This document shows, piece by piece, positions 1 to 12,479 of a stretch of 64,000 nucleotides of DNA (within the stretch, counting starts at the first letter, position 1; each line of letters starts with the position of its first letter). Under the pieces are notes generated by a model that had not been told where the DNA came from, searched no databases, and was given only the letters and a program-made list of their open reading frames with translations. The translations under genes were made by a program, and so were the position numbers. The stretch is from Cheiracanthium punctorium (taxonomy: Eukaryota; Arthropoda; Arachnida; Araneae; Cheiracanthiidae), in assembly GCA_038373885.1 (NCBI GenBank), contig JAWZYV010000771.1, positions 744,001 through 808,000 on the forward strand. Reading direction: 5' to 3'.

Positions 1-761
1 CTTGTAAAAAGGAAAACTAAACTGCGCCCTCATTTCTCGTCTCGAGATTTCAGAGAAGTCTTTGTGTCAGTTCAAATATGCAGAATCCTCCTTTGCTGGG
101 AGAAGGAAATATGCGTCAACCTTTAATATTTTGTGTTCTTCAGCACGTAAAGCAATAAAAATAAAAGCAGCTGCACTTCGTGTACTCTTATCATTAATAA
201 CTCCTACTAATAGAAATGTGAAAACTACAAGTTTCCTGAAAAGTTAATGTGAAACCTACAAGTTTCCTAAAAAGTTCAAAAATAATATGTTATTTTATTT
301 TGTGCGCACGTTTGATCCTATGCCATTAATTCTGCGAGCATGCTTAAGTTTGCAGAAGAAACTACAGACCGTTTTCATACACAAGAGCTTTTTTAAATCC
401 CGAATAAATAACGCTTCAAAAATTTAACAAATTTGGAGCTGCTTTCTTACTAATCTAGGAAAATGCATCAATTTATTGAGCTGTCTTTAAAATCGATTAT
501 TACTCTTCATAGAGGCAAATATTTCCGAAATATTCATCAGAAATGCACATATTCTTCAGTTTATTTAGTTCTTTTTATCTATGCAAGGATTAAAAAATTT
601 TTAACTTGAAAAATAAATAAACAAGTTAATCAAATAAGTGCTAAGTAAGACATATTATTAAAGTGTTATTCGGTAGAAAGATAAGAATCTGAGTCTGAAA
701 AAAGTTAAAATGCATTCCTCAAAAACCTCTGAATAAAACATTTGAACAGAAGAAAAATACT

Positions 762-794
<33 letters not shown>

Positions 795-1084
795 GTATTA
801 AATTCGTGACAAATGACAGCAAAAATTTTGAAAATCCCCCTATGTGCAGGATCGCATTTAGGTCTATCCGCCCATAGGCAGATTTAAAATCGACACTCAT
901 GAAGCTCTCCATTTACTTTTATAAATCATGCTGCGTTACCAGTTTAAAAAAATGTAATTTAGAGAGAAATGATCTAAATTTGAAGGTCAAAGCTCGGAAA
1001 TCCTTTTTCGGAAGAGGTATAAGGTTTCCATGGGTAGACACCCACTTTCCGCTCTAGCGCAATAGCGCAATAAAAAAAATTAAA
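1..1084. other. AT-rich DNA without a gene
   Basis: I see no coding region or mobile-element boundary here. A run of 31 T lies at 763-793. Short open frames have no recognisable motif and low-complexity composition. Confidence 0.6.
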
Positions 1085-1790
1085 AATTAAAAACAGTAAG
1101 AAAATCTGAAACAGTTTTATAGTTTAAATACGCACTAAAGTGCTATATTTTAAAAGCGTCTATCCTATTTTCTTTTCAGATTCCATTAAGTTGGAAAGTG
1201 TATCATTATTCAGAAGTGTGTCATATTTTTCTCCCTTGTCCCATAAAACACACCTTCGGAGTCGCAATCTACCTTAAAATCGCCTAATGAAACTGTTTTA
1301 CAATCTTCGCCAAGCATCAGTTATATTTCACCATTTTAAATATTGTTCGGAATGGGCATCATAATCCAGGAGTACGCCGTGTTTGTCTTTCCATAAAACA
1401 GATCTTTGGAATTGAAATCTACATTAAAATTGCCTACTAAAACTATCTTACAATCTTCGCCAGGCATATTCTAATAATAAACTGCCGCGTTTGCCAGATT
1501 CTAACCAAATTTAAAAGATATCGCAAAGTTTGGTTCGGTTTTGAAGTTATTTTTTGGCAGCAAGGTTGGCGATCAATTATCAAAAATTGCGAACCTTTTG
1601 TGACTTTCAATATTTTATTACTCTCCCCCCCCCCTATCCGCATACCTAGCAAACACATTTGAAAAGATCTTCATCGTGACAGTTCATGTCTGCAAAACCT
1701 CTCTGCAAATCATGTCTACAAAAACTGTCTACAGAATCGCGTAGACAAAAATCTGATCTTGAATGAAATAGCACCCTAGTGTTAATAATA
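1085..1790. repeat. Dispersed repeat A, copy 1
   Basis: This segment aligns along its length, in the same orientation, with 45698-46352. Shared landmarks include GAAAATCTGAAACA near 1100, two internal sub-repeats containing AAACTATTTTACAATCTTCG-like sequence, a C run (1624-1634) and a terminal GAAATAGCACCCTAGTG. The two internal sub-units are about 130 bp apart. Similarity stops at a (TAA)n run at 1785-1802. I recognise no TIR or LTR, so the class is unknown. Confidence 0.75.
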
Positions 1791-2872
1791 ATAATAATAA
1801 TAAATACAATAATAAAAACTGACGAATATCCAAAATGTAAATAATAAATAGATATTAAAAGTCTATTGCTGGAAGGAAGTGAGCTGAAGTCACGCTTTAC
1901 AGAATAGAAATACCAACTTTTCTTCTCGTTCCGCGGCAGTTCGGTCATCACAAACCATGCACACAGTTGCCCACACTGGATTTTGACGGCATTCGGGGAG
2001 GTTTAAAAGTACCCATTTTACGAGTTTTCTTTACACGAAAATTAGGTATACAGCAGTGCCGTATTTAAATACAAGAGGACACGACAGTCGCAGGGAGTCT
2101 CAGGCTTAAGGGAACATCCAGAGACGATCTCAGATATCCCATGTTAGTTGCAATGGGCAAAAGCAAATTTAAACATTTACAACTGTATTCTTGAGTTACC
2201 GCTCTAAGCAATACCTCTAGATTGAAATAAGACATTTTTAATTTATTCCTTTTAAGTATATAACAGTAAGCAAAATAAAAAGTATATTTCAATTGACTTT
2301 CGACAGTAATTGTTTGCGAGTGATAATGACTGCAGTGATAATGACTCCATAAATGATGCCACACCTTTTTCGATATTTCTTCTCCCGCCCCTCGTTAATT
2401 GCCACGCTGTGATACATAAACATATATTTGCAATTCAGAAAATATTATTTATAATGCACCGCTTTATAAATCATATTTTATTTTTAAACTATGTGCTTTT
2501 GCATAACATTTGTGAGCATAATGTTCTTTTATGTGGAGACTTTCTGCCGCTACCATATTCGCAGAAGCAGCCTTTAATGATTTTTCCGAACGAAAGCATA
2601 CATACAAAGATTAACATAAACTGGTTAACTCCATGAAAAATACCCTCCAATACTGGTAATTTCAAAATAACTACAAAATTTAATCTACTGAGTTTAAAAA
2701 ACTGTTTAATGTCACACTTCTTATTAGCCCTTTCCGCCCCCTTGTCACAAACTGTAACAATCTCATGAATCCCCCTTCCCTATAAATAATAAAATCGTCG
2801 TAAAATAACACATATAAAAGGTAGTTATGGATCTGGTAATAGGTTTCGGCAAAATATTTTCCATGCTCCTCG
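1791..2872. other. AT-rich DNA without a gene
   Basis: Open frames of about 100 codons occur on both strands near 2065-2636, but they show no domain and overlap each other. A (TAA)n tract opens the segment. Nothing else can be supported. Confidence 0.5.
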
Positions 2873-3116
2873 AATTAATGTAAAAAGGAAAATAATTTTC
2901 TTAATTGTCATATAGATCAACATCAACAAACAAGTCAAACACAACCAGTAATTTTACAAGGGAAATTTTTATATAAAAATATTCAAACATCGGTGCCATA
3001 GATCTTCTTACTTTCGATGTTATCTCATCAAGACAGAAGTTGCGCATTGCGTGCAGCTTTAGTACAGAAAACGTGATGGAAATACTATGATCGTCACGCT
3101 TGTGACTTGTAAGCAA
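2873..3116. repeat. Dispersed repeat B, copy 1, disrupted by the following element
   Basis: Aligns in the same orientation with 31884-32123; both contain CAACCAGTAATTTTACAAGG and GTTGCGCATTGCGTGCAGCT. In both copies the shared sequence runs to GTAAGCAA (3109-3116 and 32116-32123). In this copy that octamer is duplicated on the far side of the adjacent element (5533-5540), as expected of a target-site duplication. Confidence 0.75.
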
Positions 3117-3383
3117 TAGAGATGGGCGGTTCCACTCATTTTACTGATTCGAATCTCGACTCACTCACTACTTCGATGATTCGAATCAGTGATTCGAATC
3201 TTGAATCAATAAAACAACTAAAGAAATTTTCCCTCTCTCTGCGCCGAAAGCCGTACTATTTAAGAAATTTTCCCTCTCTCTGCGCTGAAAGCCGTACTAT
3301 TTAAACACCCTTCACCCCTTCATCGGGTTTCTTCTCCGCTGAGTTCTCGGGCAGTTAGCATCTCTCTCTCCTTGCTCCAGTAA

Positions 3384-3905
3384 AACTAGTGTTTAAACTG
3401 CTAGAAATGAAAATACAGGGGAGCTTCGTATGACCCCCTGGGCCTGTAAGATTAAAAGGTTAAGTTTGGTGTCAAAGTATTCGAAATTTTATGTATCGAT
3501 GGGGGTCCCGGTGGGGGGGTCGAGAATCAATAAAAACGCGCTCCGATGGATAGTTTCAGAGATATACGTTAATTAATTATGGTAATTAGACTAATTAACC
3601 ATGATTGAGGCTTAAAAGGACTGCAAACATGTAGAAATTGGCTCTGGGATGGTTTCCAGACTTTGGAGTTGCCGCCGGAGGAGGCTAGTGTTTAAAATGC
3701 CCAAATTGAAAATATAGGGGAGCTTCGTATGACCCCCTGGGCCTGTAAGATTAAAAGGTTAAGTTTGGTGTCAAAGCATTCGAAATTTTAAGTATCGGTG
3801 GGGTGTTGAGTCTAGGGGGGGGGTCGAAAATCAATAAAAACGCGCTCCGGTGGATAGGTTCCGAGATATACGTTAATTAATTATGGTAATTAGACTAATA
3901 AACCA
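3384..3905. repeat. Tandem duplication, period about 300 bp
   Basis: Two units inside the hAT-like element align from CTAGTGTTTAAA to the run TTAATTAATTATGGTAATTA. AGCTTCGTATGACCCCCTGG recurs at 3422 and 3721, which fixes the period at 299 bp. The units differ in the length of an internal G run. Confidence 0.85.
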
Positions 3906-4012
3906 TGGAGCTGTTTTTTCTGCGATGAGAGAAGAAGAAGCTTTCCGAGAGAAAGCAGTAGCAAAAGCATCACAAGCTGGTATTGATCTCAGGATTTTCT
4001 TATCGCCGGCCT

Positions 4013-4185
4013 CAGAGGCGTAGCCAAGGGGGGGAGGTTAGGGGGGTCATAAACCCCCATGAGGAATTTTTTGCCATACAAAATGTATATTCTTCACTAC
4101 ATTATCATACACACGTATACATATATATGAGTTGCAGTAGTCATACCCCCCCCCCATCCTTTAAAAAATTCTGGCTACGCCCCTG
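4013..4185. mobile_element. hAT-type MITE, 173 bp
   Basis: Left end CAGAGGCGTAGCCAAGG; right end, reverse complemented, CAGGGGCGTAGCCAGA. The element is flanked by an exact 8-bp TSD, GCCGGCCT (4005-4012 and 4186-4193). A G run follows the left TIR and a C run precedes the right one. It lies inside the larger hAT-like element. Confidence 0.9.
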
Positions 4186-5004
4186 GCCGGCCTGTATTTT
4201 TGCCCTTTATCGAATTCGAGATTTCACTGAAATGAAAATGGGAATATCGGATATTTGATGTTGAAATAAAACCGATATGTCGATTTTTGGCCCAGTCCTA
4301 CTGAGGGGCTGCTGCCCCCCCCCAAAAAAATGGGACCCTTTACTTAGCTTACAATTGAACTTTATCTTTAAATTTGATACCCAGCCCACCCCGAAATAAA
4401 ATCCTGGCTACGCCACTGTCAATAACACCAACTACGCCACTGCTTTAGGCCCTATTTTGTATTTCTCTGAATTACGAAAGAAAATAAAATCATTCCCCTT
4501 AAACGAAAAACAAGGTAAAAAAAAAAAAAACGAAATCTGCTGCAATAAAGCGAAATGTTATTTTGCTTACTACAAAGTCCTTTTGTGAGAGCGCTTAATA
4601 CCGCCCCTGTATCCTTCATTAAAAGTGACAAGCACAATCCTAACTTTATTTCATTCTATTTCCCTTCACATGAAAACCCGCCACCATGTAAACTTAACGT
4701 TCCGTTTTTTTTTTTTTTTTTTTTGAGGGTGGGGGCAGGGGGACATATTGAAGTTAAAAGTAGAAAAGGGATGTTTCATTAAATTTTAAACAAATATTAA
4801 ATCAGTCAGACAAGTTGGAAGGAGGGATTTTCTTAATTTTTTTTCGGGGGGGAGATTGACCCCTCTTGCCCTTAGGAAGTAACGCCTATGCCCCCCGCCA
4901 AAAGCAAACGATGTTCGACCCACTCCACACCCACAGACAGATAAAACTTTAAAATCCGACCACCAAGCAAGAAATGAAACACCAAAGATTCGAAAAAAAA
5001 ACTT

Positions 5005-5355
5005 CAATTAAATGAAACATCCTTTCAACTCTTTTCGACTCCTTTCGACTCTGAGTCGATAGAAGATTCGAAAAAACCCCTCCAATTAAATGAAACATCC
5101 TTTCAACTCTTTTCGGCTCCTTTCGACTCTGAGTCGATAGAAGATTCGAAAAACTAACGAATCTCAACGATAGTATACAATCACCGAAACAGAGCGAAAC
5201 ACTGAATCAGTAAAGATTCGTTGCTGCACCAACTCAGTGACCAACTCACCCACACCCACTCATTTACTGTTTCAAATCATCTATCGACTCAGAGTCGTAA
5301 AGAGTCGAAAAGAGCCGAAAGGAGTCGTAAAGAGTCGAAAAGAGTTGAAAGAGTA
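5005..5355. repeat. 78-bp tandem repeat and inverted partner
   Basis: Two direct units start with CAATTAAATGAAACATCC at 5005 and 5083. Each contains CTCTTTTCGACTCCTTTCGA or a one-base variant, followed by CTGAGTCGATAG. The reverse complement of that block recurs at 5279-5350, giving a stem-forming arrangement near the right end of the hAT-like element. Confidence 0.75.
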
Positions 5356-5570
5356 AGGGAAAATCCCTGGGAACGGCAAAGGGAAAATAAGTTTTTCTTC
5401 CCTTCGCACTTGGAATGTATTTCCCTTGAGGGCTTGAGATTCGAATCAGTAGAGAGTGAGTGTAAAGACTGAGCCACTCAGTACCAAGATTCGAATCACT
5501 GATTCGACTCATCGAATCATTGGCCATCTCTAGTAAGCAACACACAAGTCCCCTTGTGTTAATTTTGTTT

Positions 5571-7107
5571 ACGAGACGCTGGGCAGGGCGGATTAAAGTG
5601 CTCTCTGGCGATTTGGCGTTCAGTCAGACTCCTTTGGCAAGAGTCGTTTCTCCCGCTGTTGTACACTGAACGCTAGGGGTTGCCGCCCGCACCACAAGTT
5701 GATCCGCGATAAGCAGTAGAGCTTCCACATTCTTTTTCTGTTGCAGTATATTTACATACAGCATTTCAATAATCCATTTCTGTCACTGCTATGGAATAGA
5801 AGTAAGGTGTTAGAGGGGGGGGGTTTAAAAAGTACATATTTATTTATGCAATAACAATAATGGAAAATTGGGAAATTCAACGTTTGAGCATGAAATTTTA
5901 TCTCGCAGCTATTTACAGTTTTCTTGTTATCTTTTTATTTTTTCTTAATGTTTTACTTCTTTCATAAATGATTTTTGTTTTGAATTTGTACGTGCATATT
6001 AAATGCCTTATATGCTTAGTTTTCCTGTCATATCCTGTGTACCGACGTTAATTCATACTCAAAATAAATGATTAAATAAATATTATCACGCCATAAGTGT
6101 TTAACAGCATTTTAAAAGAATATTTGGTGCTGAAGATCATAATTTTTATTTTCACTTTGACTGAATTACAGTAAGTTGTATTTAAAACAAATAAGAAATC
6201 TTTTGCGGTTTAAAACAAAGTCAACAGTAAAAAAATTATCTAGAATTTGCTTTCTCATTTAATTTTAAGTTTTTAGCTATTTACCTTATTAATTTTTCAC
6301 TGAAACAAAATGGTCCAAAGAAAGTCTTAAAAAATCGTTCTTGAATACGAATTAGTTTTTTCTTTCATTGAATTTGTAGTTTGTGCTTGATTAAAAGAAT
6401 TTAGCATTTTATAAATATAGATCATATGTAAATGAACTTTACACAAAGTTTAACATTTACTTTCTTACCGTTATAAAGACGAGCGGTTATTATTCTTTGT
6501 TGTTACACACATTATTGCTAGCCCATATTAATCTTTCAGTATCCTACAAGAATCAGTAATGCAATTTTCGTCCTCGCTTCAATCTGCATCCATGGGAACA
6601 TATAGGTTTAAACCCGAAGAGTTTATCTGCATCTATAATCCATATCTATTAATTGCTAAAACCCCGGACTAAACATTTAATAAAGAAGGGTTTTCTCTAA
6701 TCGTATGTAAATTTCATACAAAAGCCAAATGATGATTGCTTTTTAACTGTCCACTGTTTCTTTTTTATTTCCGTAACATATTACCTTCATATCTAAAATT
6801 TTTTATTCATATTTAAATGCATGCATTTAAATATGAATAAAAATTTTAGATTTGTAATTTTAGACTGCAATTTTAAATGCATTAAAATATATATTTAGAG
6901 CAATTAATCAACAAATAAAATAAAAAAATATTAGGAAAAGAACATGGAATTTCTAACTCTACTGTTTTTCGCGGATCAACTTGTGGTGCAGGCGGCAACC
7001 CCTAGCGTGCAGTGTATAACAGCGGGAGACACGACTCTTGCTAAAGGAGTCTGACTGCACGCCAAATCGCCAGAGAGCACTTTAATCCGCCCTGCCCAGC
7101 GTCTCGT
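5571..7107. mobile_element. DNA transposon with 138-bp terminal inverted repeats
   Basis: The arm at 5571-5708 is the reverse complement of 6970-7107 with about 6 mismatches in 138 positions. The ends read ACGAGACGCTGGGCAGGG. Flanks are TTTTGTTT (5563-5570) and ATTTGTTT (7108-7115), an 8-bp TSD with one mismatch if real. The 1.26-kb interior is AT-rich, has no transposase and carries a long palindrome (6792-6850). Long TIRs would suit a MULE-like or foldback element, but the family is unresolved. Open frames crossing the right arm only translate the repeat. Confidence 0.75.
6792..6850. repeat. Near-perfect palindrome, arms about 29 bp
   Basis: TCTAAAATTTTTTATTCAT and following bases are mirrored around ATGCAT at 6818-6823 with no loop and a one-base bulge. 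It lies inside the 138-bp-TIR element. Confidence 0.85.
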
Positions 7108-7344
7108 ATTTGTTTGAGACTGAGAGTGGAGTGGTATACCCGAACTGGGAGGACAGAGAGGCCTTACCTTTCGACCTGGTATCATGCCTCCCATAGAGGG
7201 ATTTGAAAGGTCAGTCCACACAATTAAACAAGCTAAAACAGTCCAAAATTGTCTAGTTTTTAAGAAATATATATTTTTTAAACAGGATGTATCTTCTGTT
7301 TTAATATATCCATGCACATATTGAAAACAACTTTTAAAAATTAT

Positions 7345-8080
7345 ATGTTGGCTGATGCTTTTCTAGGTGCTTCTGTAGGCAGGAACTTTCTCTTGGTGTT
7401 TACACCCATTTCAATTGTAAGAAGGAACATCACTTACGGTGGGTAAGAACCACACTCTTTTAAGCTTCACAAACAGCAAAAAAGTAAAATAAATTAAAAT
7501 AAATAAATAATACATCGTAACCTTTTGAAAGTAATGTTGAATTCTGCTGAAATAATAAAATCTGCATTATGCACAATTTTGAGAGGGAGCGATTACTCAT
7601 GTATTCGGAAATCAATTCTTGATCCGTTCGCCCACATAAGTTGCTTATGACGTTCGGTGGTAAGAAACGTTGAATAAAATTTCATTAAAAAATTTTAAAA
7701 TATAATAAAATTACATTAAAAATTTAAATAATCCATCTTGTTCTTTGAAAGTAATGATATGAATTCTGCTCAAATAATAAAATCCGCATCATAAATAATT
7801 TAAATAACCGTTTGTGCATATAGTTGGAAGCCTCTTCATGATATTAACTCCCACATCATTTGTAAGAAAAGGTTTTGACTTTCGATGGGTAAAAAACAGA
7901 TTTTTAATCTCCACAAACAGTAAACAAAAAATTTAATTAATAATTAAAATAACCCATCACGATCTTTGAAAGTAACGATGAATTCTACTGAAATAATAAA
8001 TCTGCATTGTGAACAGTAGTTGCGCGTGTAGGTGGAAACCTTTTCCCGGTGTGTACGCCCACTTCAATTATAACAAAAGG
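7345..8080. repeat. Degenerate tandem repeat, period about 220 bp
   Basis: The landmark TTTGAAAGTAA followed by GAATTCTRCTGAAATAATAA occurs at about 7524, 7744 and 7965. A second landmark (CACCCA-like block, AATTGTAAGAA, then GGTGGGTAAGAACC-like sequence) precedes each. About three and a half units are present. No open reading frame follows the period. Confidence 0.75.
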
Positions 8081-9157
8081 ATGAATTTCAATAAACAAGA
8101 AAGACAGACAGGGCCGTGTTCTAATTTGGCCTAAGGTGGTATTTTCTTTTTCCTACCTTTTTTTTTTCTCTCTCTCTTTTAAATCGCAGGCAGAATACGG
8201 CTGATGCACACCATTCGGCCCCTTCGTTCTTATTAAGATGTATTTATTCGCGAATACATTCATTTCGCCGACAGTAGTCACTTCCAGTGATGAAGAAAGA
8301 TGTCTTTACAAAATATTAGTTACATTTTATTTATAGATTTCATAAATCAATTTCCATATATAAAATTTAAAATGTTGAATATTTGTTTTTATTTATTAAT
8401 GTGAATGATTTCTTGATGTTTAAATTATTGGTTATGCATAGCATGTATAACATGTGAAATATGAAACATTTTCAATGAATAGCAATTGATTTATGAAATA
8501 AAGTTATTTTGAAAAAACTATAATTTCATAAATCAATTTCTAACGCTGTAGTTATCTATCTGAACAAGATTTCGGTGAATGATTCATCACCCATATTCCC
8601 CCTACCCCATGTTCTATGAGCCAGACTGTGTTTAACAAGTTTTCTACACTTTATGCTACATAAAATCTTGGTTCAGTCTATCATGTTGATAGATACATTC
8701 CATACTTTAGCACTAAGGTTTCGAATCTCATGCTATAGAACTTTAGCATTTTTTTCTTTAAAATGCTAAACATCAATACTTATAATGAATTCATCTATTA
8801 GAATTACTTTTTTACTATTTAAAGTTTCATTTCCACCAATCCAAGTCTAATATTTTTTTATAATTGATCGAATTAAGTGTGTTTCTTATCAGACCGCTGA
8901 AAAATACCTTGCGGTTGCTAAAAAAGCATTTTTTTGTTCTTGGTGTAGACGGATTTTTTGGTCTTCAATGTTCTTACCTTAATTATTCTACTGGATCATG
9001 TGTACTAAACAATGATATATGTAAGTACACATTATTTCAATAAATTGAGAACAAACAACGCGAGAAAAGCTTACATTTTCCGTTTTATCTACCAATAATC
9101 TTTAATTATCGTAAATAAAATTTAAATTATAAAATGTGTTCCTCCTACGATCCTATA
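8081..9157. other. AT-rich DNA without a gene
   Basis: I see no coding region. A pyrimidine-rich stretch occurs at about 8142-8181, and CATAAATCAATTTC occurs twice (near 8341 and 8528). Confidence 0.5.
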
Positions 9158-9165
9158 GGTTTAGA

Positions 9166-9355
9166 CAGTCTCCAACCTCTACGGAATATAATCAACCACT
9201 TTTCCTAAACAGTAAAATTTGTATTAGAATATAGGGAAATTTTATCATTTATGCGATAGTCCAGGGTAAAAAGCTGTAGTAATCTGAGAGAAATATTTAA
9301 AAAAATTGCTGTTTTAAAAAAGTGCTTAATTGTATTCCGTAGAGGTTGGAGACTG
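9166..9355. mobile_element. hAT-type MITE, 190 bp
   Basis: Both ends read CAGTCTCCAACCTCTACGGA inward (TIR about 23 bp). Flanks are GGTTTAGA (9158-9165) and GTTTTAGA (9356-9363), an 8-bp TSD with one mismatch. The interior is AT-rich and non-coding. Confidence 0.85.
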
Positions 9356-9363
9356 GTTTTAGA

Positions 9364-11561
9364 TGGCCATGATAATAATAAATATAATGAATTATAAAAA
9401 TATTAGAATTGGAAAAAAATATACTTAAATTGAATTAAGATGAATAATAAAAAAGTAACAAACAAATCTATAAGTAATTTTTTTCTATTAAATTAATTAT
9501 AATTATCCATGTATTAAAAAAAGAGAAAAGAAAATTGGGAGAAGTTACCAATGTAAAAGATTCGAGTCCAGAGTTGCCCAATTACGCACTACAGAAGTTG
9601 CGTATAATTTTCTTCAGATAAAGTTTCCGTAAAGTACTTCGAAAATAAATGTTCATTTTACTCGAGTATATTTGAGTATTGCATCTTTGTACTTTTTATC
9701 AACATGGTTCACAACCACTTTGCCAAAAATCCACAAATTTGAGAATACTTCTGTTTTACAGCTTGCACATTGTACGTTCGCATTAGGACATAGAGTCTCA
9801 TGTTTTGCATACATATTTTAAGAGGCGCAGGGTGAACTTCGGTCAAAAAAAATCGATTTTAATTTTTTTTATTCCATTAATTACTTTAAACTTTTACCTC
9901 TCCAACTATCTATTTCACTTGTTTATCTGAAAAACAGAAGTATTAGAAATTTTTATATTTCACCAAGACACTTCACAGTTTATACGCCATCTAAATATTT
10001 TACAATGGTTTTTCTCAAAACTTGGATTTTACAAGTTCGTGTTCGTTTTTCTCAATATCTATTAAACTTATGAACTCAATTTTTTAATGACAGATACATC
10101 ATAATATATTTCATATTTTAATATGACGGTTTATTTATATATTTAGAATAATTCATTTTAGGCAGTAAGTTCCTATCAAAAATGGAAAATTAAAAGAGAT
10201 TAAAAAATTAATATATATATTTTTTTATTTAAAAGAAAGCTGACGTGTTAAAGTATATAAAATATGTTATTCATAAAAATTTGTACCATTATCTTTTATC
10301 ATTTCTGAGAAAACGGTACATAAAATTGATGGATTTAACATGGCGGAGATAGATAAGACTTAGCCAGTCCCCTTAAAATTAAATTTATCATGTTCTACAC
10401 TGAAATCTAGACAAATTTTCCACAAGACAGCAGGAAATTTTTCTACTGCTAAAATGACATATTGTCGGTAAATTGTCCTAAAATTTCCCTGCATCATTTT
10501 ATGAATATATTTTGCTTTATAAATAAAATATGAATATGAATATACTTCTTTTAACAATGTATAACAGATAAATTAAATTTTCTCGAAATTTCCCGATAGC
10601 TGGTTATTACATTATGTAATGGCAACCTTATGCGAAGAGGAATTAGAATTGAGGTTACATCTCCGCCTACCTCGAATGAAGCTCCACCTCTGCTCCTAAA
10701 ACCCATATATAAATTTCGCATATTGAAATCTATTGTTTGGATTGTCATTTTTCTACGATTCCTATTTATTATGTCAATATAATGCTTTCAGATTATTTTA
10801 TTTCAAATGTTTACAGATGATACTGAGAAACAAATTTTCATCAAAACGATGGGCGGAATTTTCTTAAACCTACAAAAGATTTTTGAATTAAACATTTTTC
10901 CCCCTGAAATATCCCTCTGTAATCAATCTCTTTATTTATTTTTATTTTTTAAATATAATCTTTCATCAATATATTTATGAAAAATAAAAAACAATTCTTA
11001 TTAGCAAAATAAATAACTAAACTATTCCCTTTAGTTCGCAATAGTCTCATCGCATTTATGAACATCTAAAAAAATCATTTGGAAAATTTTAGTATGTGCG
11101 AGAGTAAAAAATTATTTTATCTAGCTACATTTTTTATCTCAAACTATCATCTCCATAAAGATCTTTCACGTATTAGCTTCAAAGGCAAAATATTCAAGAT
11201 TATCTTTTACCCATAAAATTTTATAGACCCTGCGATAAATGCAATTTCCTCTAATCTTCTAAAGCATTGCCTCGATTAAGTATTCTTTTGCATTTTTATG
11301 CTGTTTATGTTCTTAACAAAGAGCTTCAGATCTTTACTTTTTTATGAGTGACATAGTATATAATTAAAACGTTAGCGATGCATGTTTAAAAGTATATTTG
11401 CAGCTAACAAAAAATACTTTCAATTTAAGTTTTTATCATGCGTCAGAAAGGAATTTGCTCTAAAAAAAAAGTTCTATAAACTCATGACTTTATACTTTCG
11501 AAATACGAATGATAGGCAAAATAGAAATACTAATCATAAATGCGTAGAATAATTCCTTGAG

Positions 11562-11598
<37 letters not shown>

Positions 11599-12470
11599 AA
11601 AGGACTAGCTGCGTGCCCCTTCTTCGGACGTAGGAAACAAAAAGTCTCTTTACATGTGTAATTCGAATTAATTCCAGTGATGTGGAATCTAAAAAAAGCA
11701 AAATTATTTTACTCTTGACGTAAAGTTTGCATCATGAGTACTAACCTGGCATCATTGCAATATAATGATTAAAAAACTACGTCAGTGTCATTCGCGATGA
11801 AAAGAGTGAAAAGCTTGGAAGCAGAGAGCAGAGAACTCCTCAGATCTGCCCAGGTCTGCAGAGAACTCCTCAGTTTCAAAATATCTTATTTCTACGTCAT
11901 TCCGATTTTTCGGTTCAAGTTGTAGCAATAAATACCTCAGATACTACATGAAATGGACAGCCGTTTATTTCAAAATAGCTGCACGCCCGCTACTGGAAGA
12001 AGCGAATATTTTCCTAAAATCATATCTGCATGTGAAAAAACAGAATTTCATTTTTAAAAAGTTCAAGTAATCTCCTCTGTTGAAATTACTGTTGGATATA
12101 CTAATGCAAATTAGAATTACTTATCGTTTAGTTGGTTGAAAATCAAAAGAAAGAAAAAAAGAAAAAATATAAGTACAGACTGGAGGTGTGCCGAATCGTT
12201 AAAAAGTTAGATCCGCGGATACGGATATTTTTGTTTGTGTATTATTTTCCAGAATACATCATCTTGAAACGATAATTTTGTGTATAATATGAGAAAAATT
12301 CTGCCTGTTTTGAAACAATATTTTAGTAGTTAAAATTTAATTTTTAAGAACCTTTACAGGATTTTATGTGCATTAAATTATCGAATCGCTGTTATGAAAC
12401 CACGTAGATTTTCAAATCTACAGACCGCTTGCTATACAATATTAAGAGAATAGGTTGAAAAAATCATATG
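9364..12470. other. AT-rich DNA without a gene
   Basis: No supported coding region. Notable items are a T run of about 30 at 11564-11594 and an orphan element end near 10661-10698 (CAGAGGTGGAGCTTCATTCG on the minus strand), which resembles a hAT terminus without a visible partner. Confidence 0.5.
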
Positions 12471-12479
12471 GTTTTGGCA

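Larger units (their letters stand above)
3117..5532. mobile_element. Non-autonomous hAT-like element, 2.4 kb
   Basis: Bounded by an exact 8-bp target-site duplication, GTAAGCAA, at 3109-3116 and 5533-5540. Both ends start TAGAGATGG when read inward. Short TIRs of this kind plus an 8-bp TSD are typical of hAT transposons. Both subterminal regions are packed with GATTCGAATC-type palindromes (3147-3215 and 5442-5518), plausible transposase-binding repeats. The interior has no transposase gene. It holds a 42-bp tandem duplication (about 3221-3304), a 300-bp tandem duplication (3384-3905), a nested MITE (4013-4185), further solo TIR-like ends (4406-4441), a T run at 4707-4724 and a 78-bp tandem repeat near 5005-5160. 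Confidence 0.85.

Noticed and set aside
2065..2636. Overlapping open frames of about 100 codons on both strands
   Set aside because: No recognisable motif, mutual overlap and AT-rich composition; open by chance.
4291..4424. Another complete CGTAGCC-type MITE
   Set aside because: Only right-end-like sequence (CTGGCTACGCCACTG) is clear; a matching left end and TSD were not found.
6976..7317. 113-codon minus-strand frame
   Set aside because: Most of it translates the right 138-bp inverted repeat; the same arm at 5571-5708 is not open in a corresponding frame.
7345..8080. Regular direct repeats as a possible CRISPR array
   Set aside because: The units are ~220 bp, diverged, lack unique spacers, and the window is eukaryotic.
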